Virus record (IMG/VR): IMGVR_UViG_3300037491_000011
Location: 1 to 30,428 of that record
Length of the DNA: 30,428 nucleotides
Source: a virus
Strand: one strand, 5' to 3'
Positions 29,287 to 30,428 of the stretch are shown in pieces; the stretch's first letter is position 1; each line of letters opens with the position of its first letter. The translations under genes and the position numbers were made by a program. Under the pieces are notes generated by a model, which was not told where the DNA came from, made no database searches, and saw only the letters and a list, made by a program, of their open reading frames with translations.

Positions 29287-29511
29287 ATGATGAGAACATA
29301 TAAATTTGAGGCCAAAAAGGACGAAGCTGGCCGTATCCAAAAGTTCAAAATCACCGAAGAATGGGGACCAGAACAGCGCCGCCATCGCAATGAAATTTGG
29401 GTTGAGGGGCGCGAGCATATTGAGGCGCTGATGTCAGCTCTAGTTGCTGACGAGGCACCTTCGGTTCGGGGGCGACTTGGGGATCTTGGCCCCTTGGAGA
29501 TTACAAACTAA
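29287..29511 (+). CDS. Small hypothetical early protein (74 aa)
   Basis: A 74-residue protein, MMRTYKFEAKKDEAGRIQKF..., beta-type N-terminus with many charged residues and a helix (REHIEALMSALVADE). AGGAGG lies 4 bases before the first ATG, and a second ATG follows directly. Part of the small-gene run behind the promoter at 28809. No family recognised. Confidence 0.6.
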   Translation: MMRTYKFEAKKDEAGRIQKFKITEEWGPEQRRHRNEIWVEGREHIEALMSALVADEAPSVRGRLGDLGPLEITN

Positions 29512-29541
29512 CCATTAACCTGAAATAACGGCAGGAGGAGA

Positions 29542-29649
29542 ATGATGACCAAAGGTAAAAACAAGGCTTTCAAGCGACGGGCAGGTTCGGGCGGCTATGA
29601 AAACGGAGCTCAGGGGCGTATCGCTGAGGGGGCGAGAAATCGCACCTAA
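29542..29649 (+). CDS. Tiny basic protein (35 aa)
   Basis: MMTKGKNKAFKRRAGSGGYE followed by NGAQGRIAEGARNRT, 35 residues, with 10 Lys/Arg. GGAGGAG lies 1 to 7 bases before the ATGATG, mirroring the preceding gene, and the stop begins a TAACCGTTAA motif like its neighbours. These signals make it a likely real gene despite its size. It could bind nucleic acid by charge; function unknown. Confidence 0.55.
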   Translation: MMTKGKNKAFKRRAGSGGYENGAQGRIAEGARNRT

Positions 29650-29716
29650 CCGTTAATCAACATTAAAGTAAACCCGTGCGCCTCGGCGGTATTCTGGGGC
29701 AGGAGTTTTCAAACCA

Positions 29717-30428
29717 ATGGTAAACCATCCTAATCGTAATAAGCGCGCAAAGAAGACACAAGGGGCTGCGCAGAAAGTTACAGACGCCGAAACCGTAATC
29801 ACCATTAAGGGATTTGATAACAATCTTCAGTGCCGAGGGTACCAATTCGAGATTGGTAAATCATATTTGCATGATGGCCCTGTTGTTATTTGCGAAAGCG
29901 GGTTCCATGGCATCGAGGGTCATCCGCTGCAAGTGCTGCGGTACTATCGCCCAGCCAAAAGCCGATATGCGATAACGACCCAAAGCGGCAGCCTTGTTCG
30001 GCATCCTGAAGACAGTAAGATTGCATCGGCACACATTACGATTGATGCCGAAATCGGATTGCCAGCGCTCATTGAGCGGGTCGTCAAATGGGTTTTTGAT
30101 CGTGTAAAACCGGAAGCCAAAGCCGACGAGCCGAATGGAGCCGCGACAGCATCGGGCGGCTCCGGAGCCGCGACAGCATCGGGCTACTCCGGGGCCGCGA
30201 CAGCATCGGGCAACTACGGGGCCGCGACAGCATCGGGCAACTCCGGAGCCGCGACAGCATCGGGCTACTCCGGGGCCGCGACAGCATCGGGCTACTCCGG
30301 GGCCGCGACAGCATCGGGCAACTACGGAGCCGCGACAGCATCGGGCTACTCCGGGGCCGCGACAGCATCGGGCAACTCCGGGGCCGCGACAGCATCGGGC
30401 TACTCCGGGGCCGCGACAGCATCGGGCT
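29717..30428 (+). CDS. DUF7666-like protein with 9-residue GAATASGxx repeats (partial, runs off window)
   Basis: At least 237 residues, 3' end missing. After a basic start, residues about 29-137 read KGFDNNLQCRGYQFE, then VVICESGFHGIEGHPLQVL, SRYAITTQSGSLVRH, DSKIASAHITIDAEIG and ERVVKWVFDRV, matching a phage domain I know as DUF7666 (domain name from memory). From residue 141 a tandem 9-residue repeat, GAATASGxx (xx = GS, YS, NY or NS), continues to the edge. Such repeat tails may fold as a beta-solenoid like the heads of trimeric autotransporters. AGGAG lies 11 bases before the ATG. Function unknown; the frame stays open at the end. Confidence 0.7.
   Translation, partial: MVNHPNRNKRAKKTQGAAQKVTDAETVITIKGFDNNLQCRGYQFEIGKSYLHDGPVVICESGFHGIEGHPLQVLRYYRPAKSRYAITTQSGSLVRHPEDSKIASAHITIDAEIGLPALIERVVKWVFDRVKPEAKADEPNGAATASGGSGAATASGYSGAATASGNYGAATASGNSGAATASGYSGAATASGYSGAATASGNYGAATASGYSGAATASGNSGAATASGYSGAATASG
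30137..30428 (+). repeat. Tandem 27-bp coding repeat, about 10.8 copies
   Basis: Units of 27 bases beginning GGNGCCGCGACAGCATCGGG, where only the last two codons and one wobble base vary. Each encodes GAATASG plus a pair drawn from GS, YS, NY, NS. The near-identity suggests recent expansion by unequal recombination. It continues past the right edge, and it is probably why the assembly ends here. Confidence 0.9.

Larger units (their letters stand above)
29254..29656 (+). repeat. Stop-codon motif TRACCRTTAA repeated after three genes
   Basis: TGACCGTTAA (29254-29263), TAACCATTAA (29509-29518) and TAACCGTTAA (29647-29656) each begin exactly with the stop codon of a different gene. The first two are followed by GGCAGGAGG ribosome binding sites before ATGATG. 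A shared inter-gene spacer, spread by duplication or kept for binding or RNA processing, is likely. Confidence 0.6.

Noticed and set aside
30084-30422. A 112-residue minus-strand frame of MLSRPRSSP repeats
   Set aside because: It is the antisense shadow of the GAATASG repeats; the sense frame has a proper start, ribosome binding site and a recognisable domain.
30137-30428. Regular 27-bp repeats as a possible CRISPR array
   Set aside because: The units are contiguous, have no spacers and keep one reading frame throughout.

Overview
This window reads as about 30 kb of a tailed double-stranded DNA bacteriophage (Caudoviricetes), with an incomplete gene at the right edge and unassigned sequence at the left. 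The hallmarks are a large terminase carrying an in-frame intein, a P22-type portal, an HK97-fold (Mu gpT-like) major capsid protein, a likely scaffold, a putative head-tail connector, a primase/helicase, an SSB-like protein and a RecB/Cas4-type nuclease. No tape-measure or contractile-tail gene is present, which together with the P22-like portal leans towards a podovirus. The gene styles (basic GGxV/RGG proteins, His-rich and Gly/Met/Pro-rich proteins) resemble phages of Alphaproteobacteria; that host guess is from memory and weak. No tRNA, rRNA, CRISPR array, integrase or insertion sequence was seen.

Layout. (1) 1-22442, minus strand, read right to left: the packaging and morphogenesis operon. 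Order in transcription: TerS-like protein, several tiny genes, a 391-residue protein carrying a piece of the capsid N-terminus, TerL with intein, zinc-ribbon protein, portal, basic/low-complexity proteins, GroES-like protein, scaffold, decoration protein, major capsid, two HNH-type nucleases, beta-rich structural proteins, a secreted protein plus an O-antigen-ligase-like membrane protein, more basic proteins and the connector. Genes are tightly packed with ATGA, TAATG and GTGA overlaps. A good sigma70-like promoter with a structured leader lies before the decoration/capsid pair. (2) 22490-23575, plus strand: three small genes between a strong promoter and a textbook terminator. (3) 23576-23992: no gene; a dense array of GGGACAT/ATGTCCC repeats with nested hairpins and an AT-rich stretch, a candidate replication origin. 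(4) 23993-28354, minus strand: nuclease, SSB-like protein and primase/helicase, the replication module. (5) 28355-28570: a control region with an inverted repeat. (6) 28571-30428, plus strand: an XRE regulator followed by small early-type genes and a repeat-bearing protein that runs off the window.

How it works together. The XRE regulator probably controls the divergent replication operon through the inverted repeat. Three plus-strand promoters share an element, GTGCGATTT-N3-TTGAC, tying the two small-gene clusters into one regulon. The replication proteins lie beside the repeat array, and the late operon builds the head and packages DNA.

Most notable: the capsid-derived segment inside the 391-residue protein between TerS and TerL; an intein with Pro at position 1 splitting the TerL Walker A motif; the GGGACAT array; the shared promoter element; and a basic motif recurring in three separate proteins. 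All product names are from reading motifs by eye; no database search was run.
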